Below are positions 23,019 through 34,348 of a DNA stretch of 64,000 nucleotides, in pieces. Location: contig OW203747.1 of the NCBI GenBank assembly GCA_934045075.1, positions 5,119,357 to 5,183,356 on the forward strand, given 5' to 3'. This DNA comes from Yponomeuta sedellus (Eukaryota; Arthropoda; Insecta; Lepidoptera; Yponomeutidae). Below the pieces are notes generated by a model that saw only the letters and a list, made by a program, of their open reading frames with translations, searched no databases and was not told the origin of the DNA. The position numbers and the translations under genes are program-made. The first letter of the stretch is position 1, and each line of letters starts with the position of its first letter.

Positions 23019-24180
23019 ACCAAGTTTAAAATCTGAAATTCCGTATTTATAGAATACTAAACATTTTACATTAGACCTTAGAATAAGACTCCCAAAACTA
23101 TACCGAAAGCACTTTGCAATTTGCAAGCAATTTGAAACTGACAATAGTAGAAAAACAATACCTACAAACATGTATTTTACTTACTTACTAAAAAAAGGAA
23201 ACTAAACATAAAAAGGTTTGTCGCCAACAATGGTGTGGCGTTTCTTGAGTGAAGGTTTCCACGCGCATACCGCATCCAAACTATTGCGACTCAACGACTA
23301 CTGTCGGATATCTTCGCACGATTGAGACGTGATCCCGCGCCACGGTTCATCTACGAGCTATAGTCCAAGATCCTTGGTAGTTGAAAGTAAGTTCCTTAGG
23401 GAACTCGACCAGCTTTATTTCCTAGCACGAGGACATTTCATTTTGGTTAAGGAAAGTATTTATTCATCCCATATTTATTATTCACTGTAGATAAAGAGAT
23501 ATATCTTCATTATAGGTAGATACACAAAAATGGAGATTATCAATTCCTTTTTTTTAAAGTATTTGTAAAATTATATTAATATTCGTTTGTAAATAAATAA
23601 ATATTTTTTACTTTCTTCATTACGCATAAACAGTCAAATCAAAAAGTGGTTATCAGAAATTCTAATACAATAATAAAAGGTATCAGCAAGTTATTTTGAG
23701 TTCAACTTTATAACAATAATAACAACAACAATAGAAACAACAAATTCACCCCTAAGTTGCGACAAAGTTTAAATAAGATAAGAATATTGTTTATTGTACA
23801 TACCAGAAAATAATTACATGGACGTAATTAAAGGTATACGTACTGCAAAATAACAAATCATTAGTAGCGGCTAAATAAAAAAAATAGTTTATTGAGTAAC
23901 CCGATCATCCCGACTTAAAGCTATATGGTATCCAGGTTTATTCCTTTCTCAGTTCGCTAAGACTGGCACAGAACAAACACACGTGTAAGAGGCACATACC
24001 AACAATGGAGTCAGGTATCTCTTTTGCTCTAAAGAAGAGTAGAGGACAAAGGATCCAGGAGTACATTTGCGGACCGAGCAGTGAGAGGAAATAAATGACT
24101 AGGGTTGGCTCCGTTAGTGTGTGACTTGAGGTAAGGACCATTACTTCTCCGAGAAAAAATCTTTCTTATATTAAAGACAT
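23019..24180. other. Intergenic, no gene; LINE tail trace near 23768
   Basis: AGATAAGAATATTGTTTATTGTACA at about 23775 reads as an inverted LINE tail and recurs near 59024. Otherwise nothing recognised. The minus frame 23938-24141 has no domain. Confidence 0.4.
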
Positions 24181-24425
24181 TTTTTTACCTTAATTACCGA
24201 CGTTATGGCAACGGTGACATTACCGTGGTCACGGATAGACTTAGAGATTAAGGTGATTAAGTGTACTTAAAAAATATTAGGTTAGTATAGTGAATGTTAT
24301 TAACATTATTATTTAAGAAAAAATTCTTTCCTATCTTTAATTTGGTAAGGATTATTTCCCTTTATTACCGACGTTTCTGCAACGGTGGATTTAACGCAGT
24401 CACGGATAGACTAGAGATGGAGGTT
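24181..24425 (+). repeat. Two direct copies of an ACCGACGTT core
   Basis: TTACCGACGTTATGGCAACG (about 24196) and TTACCGACGTTTCTGCAACG (about 24365) are each followed by a variant of GTCACGGATAGACT. Related to the GACGTTTCGGC cores of family Z and the foldbacks at 36682 and 61404. Confidence 0.45.
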
Positions 24426-24463
24426 ATAAGGTTAATTAATCTAATATTATTAATATACGTAAT

Positions 24464-24660
24464 GGGCTCGTGGCCTAGTGGAACCGAGTGATTTGAAAAC
24501 AATCACTTAAGTTAAGCAACAACAGGCGCGGTCAGGTTCTGGATGGGTCACCATCCCGTGACTACTGCTAGTGGCATTTTTTCCGAGCGCTTCCGTGCTT
24601 TGTAAGGCACGCTACCCTTTGGTGCCAGCTGTCAAGTAATGGCAGTCGTTAACCGGAGTC
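24464..24660 (+). repeat. Family S SINE, 3'-truncated
   Basis: Head GGCTCGTGGCCTAGTGGAAC, 5S-like block GGCGCGGTCAGGTTCTGGAT, then the body to TAATGGCAGTCGTTAACC where it leaves the consensus. Confidence 0.85.
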
Positions 24661-25101
24661 GTAAGTCGTGTCGGATCTCTCTTTCTCTTTTTCTTCCATC
24701 ATCATAGATAATCTATACTTAGTATTTGACAAGGAATAAAATAAAAAATCCAAATCAAGTTATTCAAAATAACATAGAAACTATGTCTTAATGAATATTA
24801 CAAGTGAAATAGATACATAGCAGTTTAAAAATCAAGATACCTTGGACGAAAAAGTGGACGAAAATCTCAAAAATTCTAGTACTTCAAAATATAGTCCTTA
24901 GTTTTACGAACGCAAAATCCCTCCCGCTCTTACAAATCTCTTTCCCACAACACTACCCCGATGAAAACGCAATTTGTTTGGCACAAAACCACCTCCCCAC
25001 TGCCCTTGCTTCATATTACGTACAGTCGACAGCACATCACCCTTTACGTATGTTCTCAGCCCAGTTTCGTCACGGGCAATTTTACAACAGAAATGAAGCC
25101 A

Positions 25102-25197
25102 CGGTATGGTCACCCATCCAGCACCTGACCGCGCCTGGTGTTGCTTAATCCAAGCGATTGAATCCAATTACTCGGTTCCATAAGACCACGAGTGCTT
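25102..25197 (-). repeat. Family S SINE, head only
   Basis: GGTCACCCATCCAGCACCTG through GACCACGAGTGCTT is the inverted 5S-like head without the body. Confidence 0.8.
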
Positions 25198-27172
25198 CGT
25201 TAAGTTACGCCTACGAGGGTGGAAAATCAAAAGATTACCAACACAGGCTTTAACATGATCATAAAAATATATATTAAGAAGAAGAAACAATTCATTACAT
25301 CAACAGAAAGACACACCATATTACTACATAAAATCATCAAACACAATACAGGCATAAAGAAAAAACAAAATAAAAACAAAAAAAATATGAAAAAAAAAAA
25401 CTAACAGTCGCGGTTTATTCCTGTTTCTGCCAAAGGCTGCGAGCTCAGCATTGTGCTGTGGGCATTCGCCAAAAGCGCTGATTTTCAGCAAACGCCTGTT
25501 TGTCCCACGAATAGGACAGAGTGCGGTGTACCAGTAAATAAATAATATAATAGAAAGGTTGATAAATAAATATAAATATGACTTTGTTTCCCTGGTGCCT
25601 GCCTGGAGCGCAATTTGTTAATTAATTACTACTTGAGTTTTTTTCGGAAGAGACCGACCAGGCTGTCAACTGTACACTACTCTACGGAGCTCCGAAACCC
25701 GCAAGCATTACCATTATTGCTACATAATTGAAGTGCGGCCTGCCGCAAAAAGGGAAGCTCAGGAGAATCGCCAACAAGCCGAGAAAAACCAGTGGCTTAG
25801 GATTTACAACAGGGCCGGTACAGTGAGTCAATACCTGATGTATATTTATTTAAACCTTTATTTAATTGGTTGCATTGGCCCAATTATAAACTAAAAATTT
25901 AAAATGTAAGAAAGAAAATATCAGAAATTTAATCTACCGCACCGAATGAGAAAGAAATGCAAAAAAATATCCAATTTCAATGTCAAGGTCAGAAATGTTT
26001 ACTCACTTACATAAGTAATGAACGTCAAAGCTGTTAGTTTCACAATTAATAGATTGTGTGGAGAAGAAACCAACAAAGAAACTCCACATTTTATTCTTTT
26101 TTATTTATATTTTTTAAGTTACAAAATAATGAAAATTTGACAATTTTATGATCTGGTCAAATTAAGTTGCCCAAATCATTAAGTGTCACCAATTTATAAA
26201 AAAATCGAGCGTCACCCCCTTTCCCCCATTATTATTAATTCACAAATCATTACACAAAGGAAAGTACACAGAAGATGGATTAAATCCACCTTTTGTTAAT
26301 GCTAATGCTATTTGCATTATCAAGACTGGCTTGCACCATCGCTATCTGACATGAATATGTATCTGTTTATCCATGATTAAACTTTATCCAGTGAATAATT
26401 CCAAAATCTTCTTGCACCATGACAGTTGCAGAGCCATCCATATACATTGTATGATATTTATCTGGTTTTCCTTGGATATAATTAACTTTTTGCTTACTTA
26501 CCCATTATTGTGACGCAAGACACTTTTATACGGTTCAACGTCAACGTGGCTGAAATATTGGGAATTCGATTTACACCGTTACATTATGTCATAATTATGT
26601 TTGAATGTTCGCGTGTAAATTGACTTCATTCAACTTCTTTATCATCTTTGTCTTCTTCTTCAAGTGCCGTCTCTTATCAAAGGTTGGCCAGAAATTCTGT
26701 TACCTTGCTGTTCCAAGTTTTTTTTTGAGCCTTGCTTCTGTTGGCTATTGTTGGTTGTATAGCCTTGTATCTTTGTTTATAGAATTGACATGATTTTTGT
26801 CCGTACAGTAAAGTTCAGAAATTAGAGTTAGAATAGATCGAAGTCGTTATATTATTCCGTAAAAAAACCCAACGACTTCCACATTTAGCCAAGAGTAAAG
26901 CCTTTTTATCACAACATCCTTTCTTCCGGGAGCTGGAAATATCGCCTGCCAGATAAGAACGTGGTTGTATTGTCTACAATTCCTAGCAAATGCGCGGAGA
27001 GCTTCCGAAATCCTCTTTTGTGATCGTAAAACGGTTTCTTTCCTGAAGATAAAAGTATTGTTGACAGTTAAAAGGTGCGTTAGCAAAGATACAAGCTTTT
27101 TGGCTATTGTTCACTGTTCTAAAGTACCTATGTACTAAAATAATAAGCATAAAAACGACCGGCATACTACCT
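25198..27172. other. Intergenic, no gene recognised
   Basis: Contains a low-complexity Lys-rich frame (25219-25404) and small hydrophobic frames (26605-26793), none with a recognisable domain. No copy of families A, S or Z. Confidence 0.45.
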
Positions 27173-27433
27173 GATATCAACCCTTTGTATGTCCCCAGTA
27201 CTGGGGCACGCACGGGTGTCTTCCTGCATCGCAGTAAGGTTAGGCCATGCTCCACAACGGGGACCAAGTCCGGGTTAGTGGATCATTGTGAGACAGTGGC
27301 GGGTATTACTGTGAGAAGTCATCACGCCGCCCATGACGCTTCTGGCATGGCTTAACGACTGCCATTAAATGACAGCCGGCACTTACGGCTTAAGATGTCT
27401 TGCAAAGCACGGAAAGGCTCGAATAAATTGCCA
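27173..27433 (-). repeat. Family S SINE, head truncated
   Basis: GATATCAACCCTTTGTATGT through GCAAAGCACGGAAAGGCTCG. The 5S-like head is missing. Confidence 0.85.
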
Positions 27434-27869
27434 AAATGCTCGGCAAAATGGCGTACTACCTAGATTTTAAATAAACTCTTTTGCAAGATGAAAACTGTAT
27501 CAATATCTGCTGCCCGGCCCTGTAGTAATATACCTACCGTGGGACACGGATTTTTCTAAAGTAAATAATCCTAGCAGTTGCTCACTGTTTGCACTACACA
27601 TATCACGTAATATGCTGTAGAGCTTGCGTGCATTTTTAATATGTGGACCCCATTGTATACAGACAGAAAAGAAAGATTGTTTTCAATCTGTCTATCTGGT
27701 AAAACTATGACTACGTTCATTTATTAGACGAAAATTCAGAAATTTAAATTACTGTGTAGTACATTGTTGTGTAGATTCAACTGCCAGCTACTTTTTTGTG
27801 CTATCAATCCTCTTTTATATTTAAATGCTGCGAAAAAAATCATAAAACTCAAACGAATACGAAATATTT

Positions 27870-28049
27870 AAAAACCTATTTAGAGGCTAAAAATTTCACC
27901 CATGCCGGGATTCGAACCCGCAACCTCTGGCTATCCGTACCAGAGGTTGCGGGTTCGAATCCCGGCATGGGTGAAATTTTTAGCCTCTAAATAGGTTTTT
28001 AAATTTGTTCCTTAGCACGGGTTAGTGCATTAAAAATAAAAATAGTGTA
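27870..28049 (+). repeat. Family A SINE, compact palindromic form, with target duplication
   Basis: Perfect 61-bp arms (27870-27930 and 27940-28000) surround a 9-nt loop CTATCCGTA. The right arm continues into the family tail (TTAGTGCATTAAAAATAAAA). Flanks ACGAAATATTT at 27859-27869 and 28050-28060 are an 11-bp target duplication. The same arm/loop junction is present at 53173-53348 and 57005-57180. Confidence 0.95.
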
Positions 28050-28887
28050 ACGAAATATTTATTTCAGATAACGGAAAGCAACATACAATAAAATTAGCAC
28101 TGAGCCCTCCACTAGAAAATCCTGTATCGCAGGCACTTGACTACGTTTAGCTTACACAATATTATGTAGTTTTAGAGGGTCTCTATTGCAAGTGAAAAAA
28201 AAAAAAAAAATATATGATAATAAATTTGTCGCAATTTGCGGAACTTGGCTCTAGGAGTTTGTATCTATGACTGTGTGTGTGTGAGTGTGTGTATGTGAGT
28301 GTGTGTGCGTGTTTTTAGAAATGTGAGACTGAGACCTAAAGGTTCTAGTTTACCCTTCTGTTCTGACGAAATTGCAAAACAATTTGTACGCCTAAACGCG
28401 TGGAGATAGTGAGCTGAATTAAAAATTAAATAAAAATGAAATCCATTACATAGAAATTGGTATCCATTAAATAGATTAGCAGATCTTTTATTTATTTCAA
28501 AGGCACGAGTCTTGGCGAACTGCAAACACTGTATCACGTATCATTCCAACTTGTGTATCACCGGGATCTCGAGAGAACTTTTTGTATTAGACCCGCGTGG
28601 AGCTTTATTGAATTACGCACGTTCTAGCTTGTTTGGACTTGGCTTATTTGAGGTACTTCATTTTCGCGGAGTGTATTATATAGAATGTTAGAACTCTTTG
28701 GTTTTGGGTTCGTAATCTCTTCAATAAGAAGAATATACACGTACGTTAACTCAAGGCCGTTTCCCGGAGGGGTAGGAAGAGACGAAGCTACGAGACGAAG
28801 GTTCTCATTTGACGTTGTTATGACTGTCGCGTTCATCTTCTTTGCACCACATACACCAAAAAGTTTTGGAACGTTTTTCATGTGTTA
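28050..28887. other. Intergenic; TG microsatellite, no gene
   Basis: A GTGTGT-rich run lies at about 28273-28312. The overlapping frames 28624-28881 (minus) and 28685-28888 (plus) show no domain. Confidence 0.45.
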
Positions 28888-29450
28888 GGCGCGAAACATA
28901 CAGAAAAGGCGTAAGGTGAAGGCGCGGCGCAGGCGCAGAGCCGGCGTGGAACAGATAAGGCACGGATGCGACTTAAATTATATGAAAGAGGCGAAGAGAC
29001 GACACAAAGAGTCATTACGCAGGCTGACTTTATCGTGATAGCATGTCTTCCTCTTCAGATGACGAAGATGCGCTCGCTTTACTGCAACTCATTAATGTGC
29101 AGAGACACCGATGATATTGGGTGCACCCTGTTTGGAAAATGTCACAAGAGCATAGATATTTTAAAATGATGGAAAGATTATGCGAATCTGATCGTTTTCC
29201 AACAGTGTTCACAATGTCATTAGAATGTTTCCACATTCACTCTGTATAACAAAAGACGTGTTGCCTGCGCGCCACTCTAGTCGCGACTGCTAGCGACGCG
29301 GAACAGGCGACGAAACGACGTGCCTGTGCCACGCCGCATGAGTATAATTCACAACGTGCCGCTTACGTACATTTTGTATTGACGCGTTTTGAGGCGGCAA
29401 GATGCCTGCGCCGCGCCTTCACCTTACGCCTTTTCTGTATGTTTCGCGCC
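28888..29450 (+). mobile_element. Harbinger-type transposon, internally deleted
   Basis: Perfect 47-bp terminal inverted repeats (28888-28934 and 29404-29450, starting GGCGCGAAACATACAG) are flanked by TTA on both sides (28885-28887, 29451-29453). A 3-bp TTA/TWA duplication is the hallmark of PIF/Harbinger elements, and the internal remnant of the transposase N-terminus agrees. Confidence 0.85.
29043..29246 (+). pseudogene. Harbinger transposase N-terminal remnant
   Basis: From the ATG at 29043: a short acidic start (MSSSSDDEDA), then after an in-frame stop the segment YWVHPVWKMSQEHRYFKMME followed by a segment ending RFPTVFTMSLECF. The RRYWVHP..W and F..YFRMS..TF-like pattern is the conserved N-terminal region of Harbinger (HARBI1-like) transposases. 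A stop lies directly before YWVHP, and the DDE domain is missing because the element jumps to its right end. Non-functional; family call is from these motifs plus the TTA duplication. Confidence 0.7.
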
Positions 29451-29453
29451 TTA

Positions 29454-30092
29454 GTAAGCGATACAATACTACGAGTATCTCTGTCTGTTGAGAGAGCTTT
29501 CAAATCAGGTATGTGATAAAGATCTCATCGGTCCATTTTTTTACGTAGCCTTAATATGTCCCACTGCAGGTCACAAGCCTTCTCTCAGAGTGAGATTGTG
29601 GTCTTAACCTCCGAAGCCCTGGCGTCCTAGAAATAGGACATCGCGAATAACTTTCTTTTATTTTACACCCAACGATTTAATTGGAAGTCCGGAAAACTTA
29701 CTGTTCCAGGTCCAATATTTTCATCATAATATTTTGGGCAACAAGAAGAAAAAACTTTTCAAAATCTACGTAGTATTAGAAGATTTAAAGTAACTGTTAC
29801 CTCCAGGGCTTAGGAGGTTAATTACTACGCCTGCCCACTGTGGATTGGCAATTTCAAGCGAACGCCTCAGAGCAAAAGAACTCCTCAGACATTCAGGTTT
29901 CCTCACTATGTTTTCCTTCACATTAGCGAGTGATTCTATTTATATATATTTATTCACTGAAAACAATGCAAGATTACAACATCATTAGTTTGCCAAACTG
30001 CTAATGCAGTTTATCGGCAAGCTCTTGGTAACAGTTCTTTGTAACTTACTAAATTAACATTATCTCGTGGTATTGCTGCTACCCTTTTACAT
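29454..30092. other. Intergenic; repeat D fragments, no gene
   Basis: 29560-29600 and 29835-29940 hold pieces of repeat D (GGATTGGCAATTTCAAGCGA, CACTATGTTTTCCTTCACA). No open frame of note. Confidence 0.45.
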
Positions 30093-30158
30093 AATTATTT
30101 CAGACTAAGACAGATGTAGATACCAAAGTATCTACATTTGCCTTAGTCTAAAATAATT
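30093..30158. repeat. 31-bp hairpin with 4-nt loop
   Basis: Arms 30093-30123 and 30128-30158 pair with three mismatches; core GATGTAGATAC/GTATCTACAT. Confidence 0.8.
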
Positions 30159-30270
30159 GCGACTAGACCCGTTTAATATATAACTATGTACGAGCATCAC
30201 AAGTCATTACAGAATACTAAATATTAATACCTCACTACATATATAGAATATAATATACTTTAATATAATT

Positions 30271-30723
30271 ACACTATTTTTATTTTTAATGCACTAACCC
30301 GTGCTAAGGAACAAATTTAAAAACCTATTTAGAGGCTAAAAATTTCACCCATGCCGGGATTCGAACCCGCAACCTCTGGCTATCCGTACCAGCGCTCTAC
30401 CAATTGAGCCAATGGGCGACTCACGGCATCAGTGAAATTTCGAACCTCTTTACAATATTCTCTGTATTACGCACAGGCAGCAACATCTGACTTAAGCAAA
30501 TTGCATTACTTACAGCCCCGACCACCTACTTTGCAGTTAGGTTTAACATCGGAACGATATCACTGTACCCACATGATTACACTATTTTTATTTTTAATGC
30601 ACTAACCCGTGCTAAGGAACAAATTTAAAAACCTATTTAGAGGCTAAAAATTAATCGAATTTCGAATCGAATCGGGTTCGAATCCCGGCATGGGTGAAAT
30701 TTTGAGCCTCTAAATAGGTTTTT
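30271..30723 (-). repeat. Family A SINE, dimeric and inverted, with target duplication
   Basis: In minus orientation: tail, antisense core, a full unit head, a second tail and part of a second unit. Then comes a 20-nt AT-rich filler (near 30653-30672) and a switch to the sense strand (GGGTTCGAATCCCGGCATGG) ending at AGGTTTTT. Flanks ATACTTTAATATAAT on both sides form a 15-16 bp target duplication. Confidence 0.9.
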
Positions 30724-30973
30724 ATACTTTAATATAATCACTTGTTTGTACAATGTTCCTTGGCACTTTCAGCACTTTTACTTTGTAAAATTTATTTTCT
30801 AATATAGAGCAAACTCTGGAAGCATTATATATGAAAGATTTTTAGCCTCCAGAACAAGAAAACTTTTGTGTACTTTTTTACTATGAAATAAACAGTTAAT
30901 TTAGTTATTTTTTAACCAATAGTATAAATCTCGCATTTGTACATATATAATAATATTTGTTTTGAAATCAATA

Positions 30974-31175
30974 TTTGCTCAAAAACCTATTTAGAGGCTA
31001 AAAATTCCACCCATGCCGGGATTCGAACCCATGACCTCTGGCTATCCGTGCCAGCGCTCTTTCCAACTGAGCTAATGGGCGACTCACCGGCATCAGTGAA
31101 ATTTCGAACCTCTTTACACTATTTTCTGTATTACGTACAGCACGGGTTAGTGCATTAAAAATAAAAAAAAAATAG
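30974..31175 (-). repeat. Family A SINE, short form
   Basis: Starts at the constant AAAAACCTATTTAGAGGC edge with an antisense tRNA-like core (31011-31086), then joins at GTACAG directly to the sense tail (CACGGGTTAGTGCATTAAAA, then A-rich). No clear target duplication. Confidence 0.85.
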
Positions 31176-31189
31176 TATGATATTCAAAA

Positions 31190-31405
31190 CAACTCTTCAA
31201 GTAATTAAAACTGTTTTTATACGGATTTATGCTCGTTTATTACATTTTTACAATTTTCCGACGTTTCGGCACTTTTTCAGGTGCCGTGGTCTCGGTCATC
31301 CGAGACCAAGGCACCTAATAAACGAGCATAAACCCGTATAAAAACAGTTGGCATCCAGCCAGATATATTTTTAATTATGTCTAGTGCTCGTGTTAACCTT
31401 AGAAA
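31190..31405 (+). repeat. Family Z palindromic retroposon
   Basis: Arms AACTGTTTTTATACGG... (about 31205) and ...CCGTATAAAAACAGTT (to 31347) enclose a GACGTTTCGGC core. Unique tail TTAATTATGTCTAGTGCTCG and TGTTAACCTTAGAAAA follow. Flanks AACTCTTCAAGT and AACTTTTCAAGT suggest a 12-bp target duplication. An extra block GGCATCCAGCCAGATATA at 31348 recurs at 32080. Confidence 0.75.
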
Positions 31406-32817
31406 AAACTTTTCAAGTGCGGAAAATTTTAATACATCGTTCATATACCTTAGTCATAAAAGTACCCATAAATTGTTGAAAAATTTGCTGACGTAATAAT
31501 AAAATACTAACTTTCACACAACACCATCACTTATCTTATCATAAACACATTCATGAAGTTTTTAAATACTTATCCATGAAGAGAATATTTAGTTAGCTAC
31601 ATTATTGTGTTTATTGATTTTCGTAAGAGAAAAAACATTTCTCGCTAATGAAATTTCGTAAAAAAACTTAAAGCAGCGTGTTGCAACAGCCACACAAACA
31701 AACATCAGATTTAAATAACCTCAACCCGTCTATCAGCAGAGGTATAAAACCGTCATCGCCATGTGTAAACTAAATAAGCATTGGTTTTGGATAAAATTTC
31801 GTTAAGAATTTTTATGCTGCGCAGTCATGATGTAATTTTATATAGGTATGTAATGTAATCTGAAACCAACCACATCCATATCTGGCCTCAAAAGTAAATT
31901 CTTAAAACCGATAACTTATAAAATTCACGCTACTGGCTGGAAATATTTCGCGCGAAAAAAATTGCTCTTTTATGACTCACCATTTCGGATGCGCGGGAAG
32001 CCGCCGCAAGCACGGCAGCGTTCCAAATTTAAAAAGTTAACTACTTTTTCTGTTTTATAAACTTTCATTGCATCCAGTTGGCATCCAGCCAGATATAGCT
32101 TAAGTGTTGAGTCATTGACACTGTTTGCCAAACTCAACGTTAATTTGGCTGCTTCATTTGGGGTTAATTAAATCTCGTGCCGTTAGTTTTAAGACTTGGT
32201 AAATGTGAAAGCAGAGAACTACTTGAGTTTTTTTTTCTTGCGACTTTAATGTTACAGGGCCAGTCGTGGCAAAAGATTTTCTCTACTTTCGTTATATAAT
32301 GTGGCAGAATTAATTATAGTCACGTGGTACAAAAGGAATATCTACGTAACTCAGATGTCATAAGGCAAGTTACTATAGCCGCTTTATATTGTACGACGAA
32401 GCGATTATCGATATTTCAGTTTTCTTTTAATTTTTTTTATATTATAGAAATAAGATATGTTTATGGACACTAACTACTTAGACTGACTTAAACTAACTTA
32501 AGCCATATTAATCAACTGTATAATAATTATATTTTTTTATAATAGTACCAATATAAAAACTTTTATGATCAATTTTTTTTAGATTTATGTTTAATTATTA
32601 TTTTACAGTGTGGGGCCAAAAGCAATGTTTGTGCCTGTATACACGTTAATTTACTTTCATTTATACAAATCCACTATTCCAATTTATTTTTGTAGATACC
32701 AGGCCACTCAGCAAGTTTTTCGAAAAAAGTTTTTATGTATACTGGCCACTTATATTGTTTTGAAAACGTTGATTATTTAAAAGTAAATATACTACTGTTC
32801 GATATTCAAATTTCCCA
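31406..32817. other. Intergenic, no gene recognised
   Basis: AT-rich. GTTGGCATCCAGCCAGATAT occurs at about 32077, matching 31346. The mariner 5' end may start near 32700 (CCAGGCCACTCAGCAAG), not proven. Confidence 0.4.
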
Positions 32818-32855
32818 CATTTTTTAATGAGAGGGAATCCTCTCATTAAAAAATG
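32818..32855. repeat. Perfect 17-bp hairpin overlapping the mariner start codon
   Basis: Arms 32818-32834 (CATTTTTTAATGAGAGG) and 32839-32855 are exact complements around GAAT. The right arm ends in the ATG of the mariner frame at 32853. Confidence 0.85.
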
Positions 32856-33560
32856 GATCTGCATCGAGAACATTTTCGTGCTATGATTTTTTACGATTTC
32901 AAATGTGGCTTAAAACCTGATGAGTCATTTGATCGACTTCGAATTGCTTTTACGGATGAAGGACCTTCAAAAGCAACCATCTATCAATATGATCCAGAAA
33001 CAAAGCGTCAGTCGACAGTTTGGCTGTTTCAAAATGAACCAACGCCTACGAAAGTAAAGCGATCGAGGAGCGCAGGAAAAATTTTGATCACTAGTTTCTT
33101 CACTTTGACGGGGTACCTAATTTCAATTCCACTTCAAGACCAAAGCAGCATCAACGCTGAATGGTAAAGCACAAAATGCCTACCAGAAATTTTTTTCTGA
33201 ATTGAGCAACAAGCGACCGAACACCGGGCTCCGCGGGGTCCTTCTTCACCACGACAACGCGCCCGCGCACTCTGCGATCAAAACGAGGAACTTCCTGGAC
33301 TCCACGCCGGTCAGAGTCTTAGGTTACCCTCCTTACAGTCCTGATTTGGCTCCGTGTGACTTCTTTTTATTCCCTAAAATTAAAAATCAGCTCAAAGGGA
33401 TACAGTTTTCATCGCCGGAAAACGCGCTAGCAGCGATTGAGAAGGCCGTGGAAGAGGACTGCGGAGATCTGCGGAGGACTGGAAAAAATGCTTTGAAAAT
33501 TGGTTCAGATGCATGATACTTTGTATAGAGGCTGGTGGAAATTTCTTTGAAAAGACTTAA
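32853..33560 (+). pseudogene. Mariner transposase, deleted and frameshifted
   Basis: The N-terminus (MDLHREHFRAMIFYDF...) carries the start of the mariner DNA-binding region. After ATIYQ near residue 45 it jumps to YDPETKRQSTVW, so the stretch with the second helix-turn-helix and the first catalytic Asp is gone. The 3' half in another frame (33202-33516) has HHDNAPAHS and YSPDLAPCDFFLFP. The two Asp are separated by 34 residues, fitting DD34D. A further frame change near 33475 leads into WKKCFENWF...EAGGNFFEKT and a stop. Several frame changes and the loss of one catalytic Asp make it inactive. The right end runs into a family A insertion. Confidence 0.85.
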
Positions 33561-33566
33561 TAAATA

Positions 33567-33941
33567 TACTATTTTTATTTTTAATGCACTAACCCGTGCT
33601 AAGGACAAATTTAAAAACCTATTTAAAGGCTAAAAACTTCCTAAGCACGGGTTAGAGCATTAAAAATAAAAATAGTATAATCATGTGGGTACAGTGATAT
33701 CGTTCCGATGTAAAACCTAAGTGCAAAGTAAGTAGTCGGGGCTCTAAGTGATGCATATTGCTTAAGCCAGATGTCGCTGCCTGTACGTAATACAGAGAAT
33801 AGTGTAAAGAGGTTCGAAATTTCACTGATGACGGTGAGTCGCCCATTGCCTCAATTGGTAAAGCGCTGGCACGGATAGCCAGAGGTTGCGGGTTCGAATC
33901 CCGGCATGGGTGAAATTTTTAGCCTCTAAATAGGTTTTTAA
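33567..33941 (-). repeat. Family A SINE, inverted, in the mariner 3' region
   Basis: A short antisense tail piece (33567-33640) switches at CTTCCTAAGCACGGG to a sense dimer that ends at TAGGTTTTTA. Flanks AGACTTAATAAATA and AGATTTAATAAAATA form a target duplication of about 14 bp. Confidence 0.85.
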
Positions 33942-33975
33942 AGATTTAATAAAATATTTTTTTTTATAGAAGTTA

Positions 33976-34142
33976 TACTATTTTTATTTTTAATGCACTA
34001 ACCCGTGCTATAGGACAAATTTAAAAACCTATTTAGAGGCTAAAAATTTCACCCATGCCGGGATTCGAACCCGCAACCTCTGGCTATCCGTGCCAGCGCT
34101 CTACCAATTGATTTTTGATTTTTAGCCTCTAAAAAGGTTTTT
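33976..34142 (-). repeat. Family A SINE, short inverted copy with target duplication
   Basis: Antisense tail and core (to about 34110), then a brief sense end TTTTTAGCCTCTAAAAAGGT. Flanks ATAGAAGTTA and ATAGACGTTA, 10 bp with one difference. Confidence 0.85.
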
Positions 34143-34258
34143 ATAGACGTTAGTTTTTTAGTTTCTCAAAACTTGTCCGTGTCCTTGTCAGTGTCCCATA
34201 TGTACGAGTATATATATATATACATATGGGATATATACCTATTGATATATACTTATAA

Positions 34259-34274
34259 AGACAGTTATTTAATG

Positions 34275-34348
<74 letters not shown>

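Noticed and set aside
25219..25404. Lys-rich open frame
   Set aside because: Low-complexity A-rich sequence, no domain, no neighbours.
27870..28049. CRISPR-like palindromic repeat
   Set aside because: No regular spacing or spacers; dispersed copies with target duplications show a SINE.
28685..28888. 67-residue plus-strand frame
   Set aside because: Overlaps an equally long minus-strand frame and ends at the border of the Harbinger element; likely chance.
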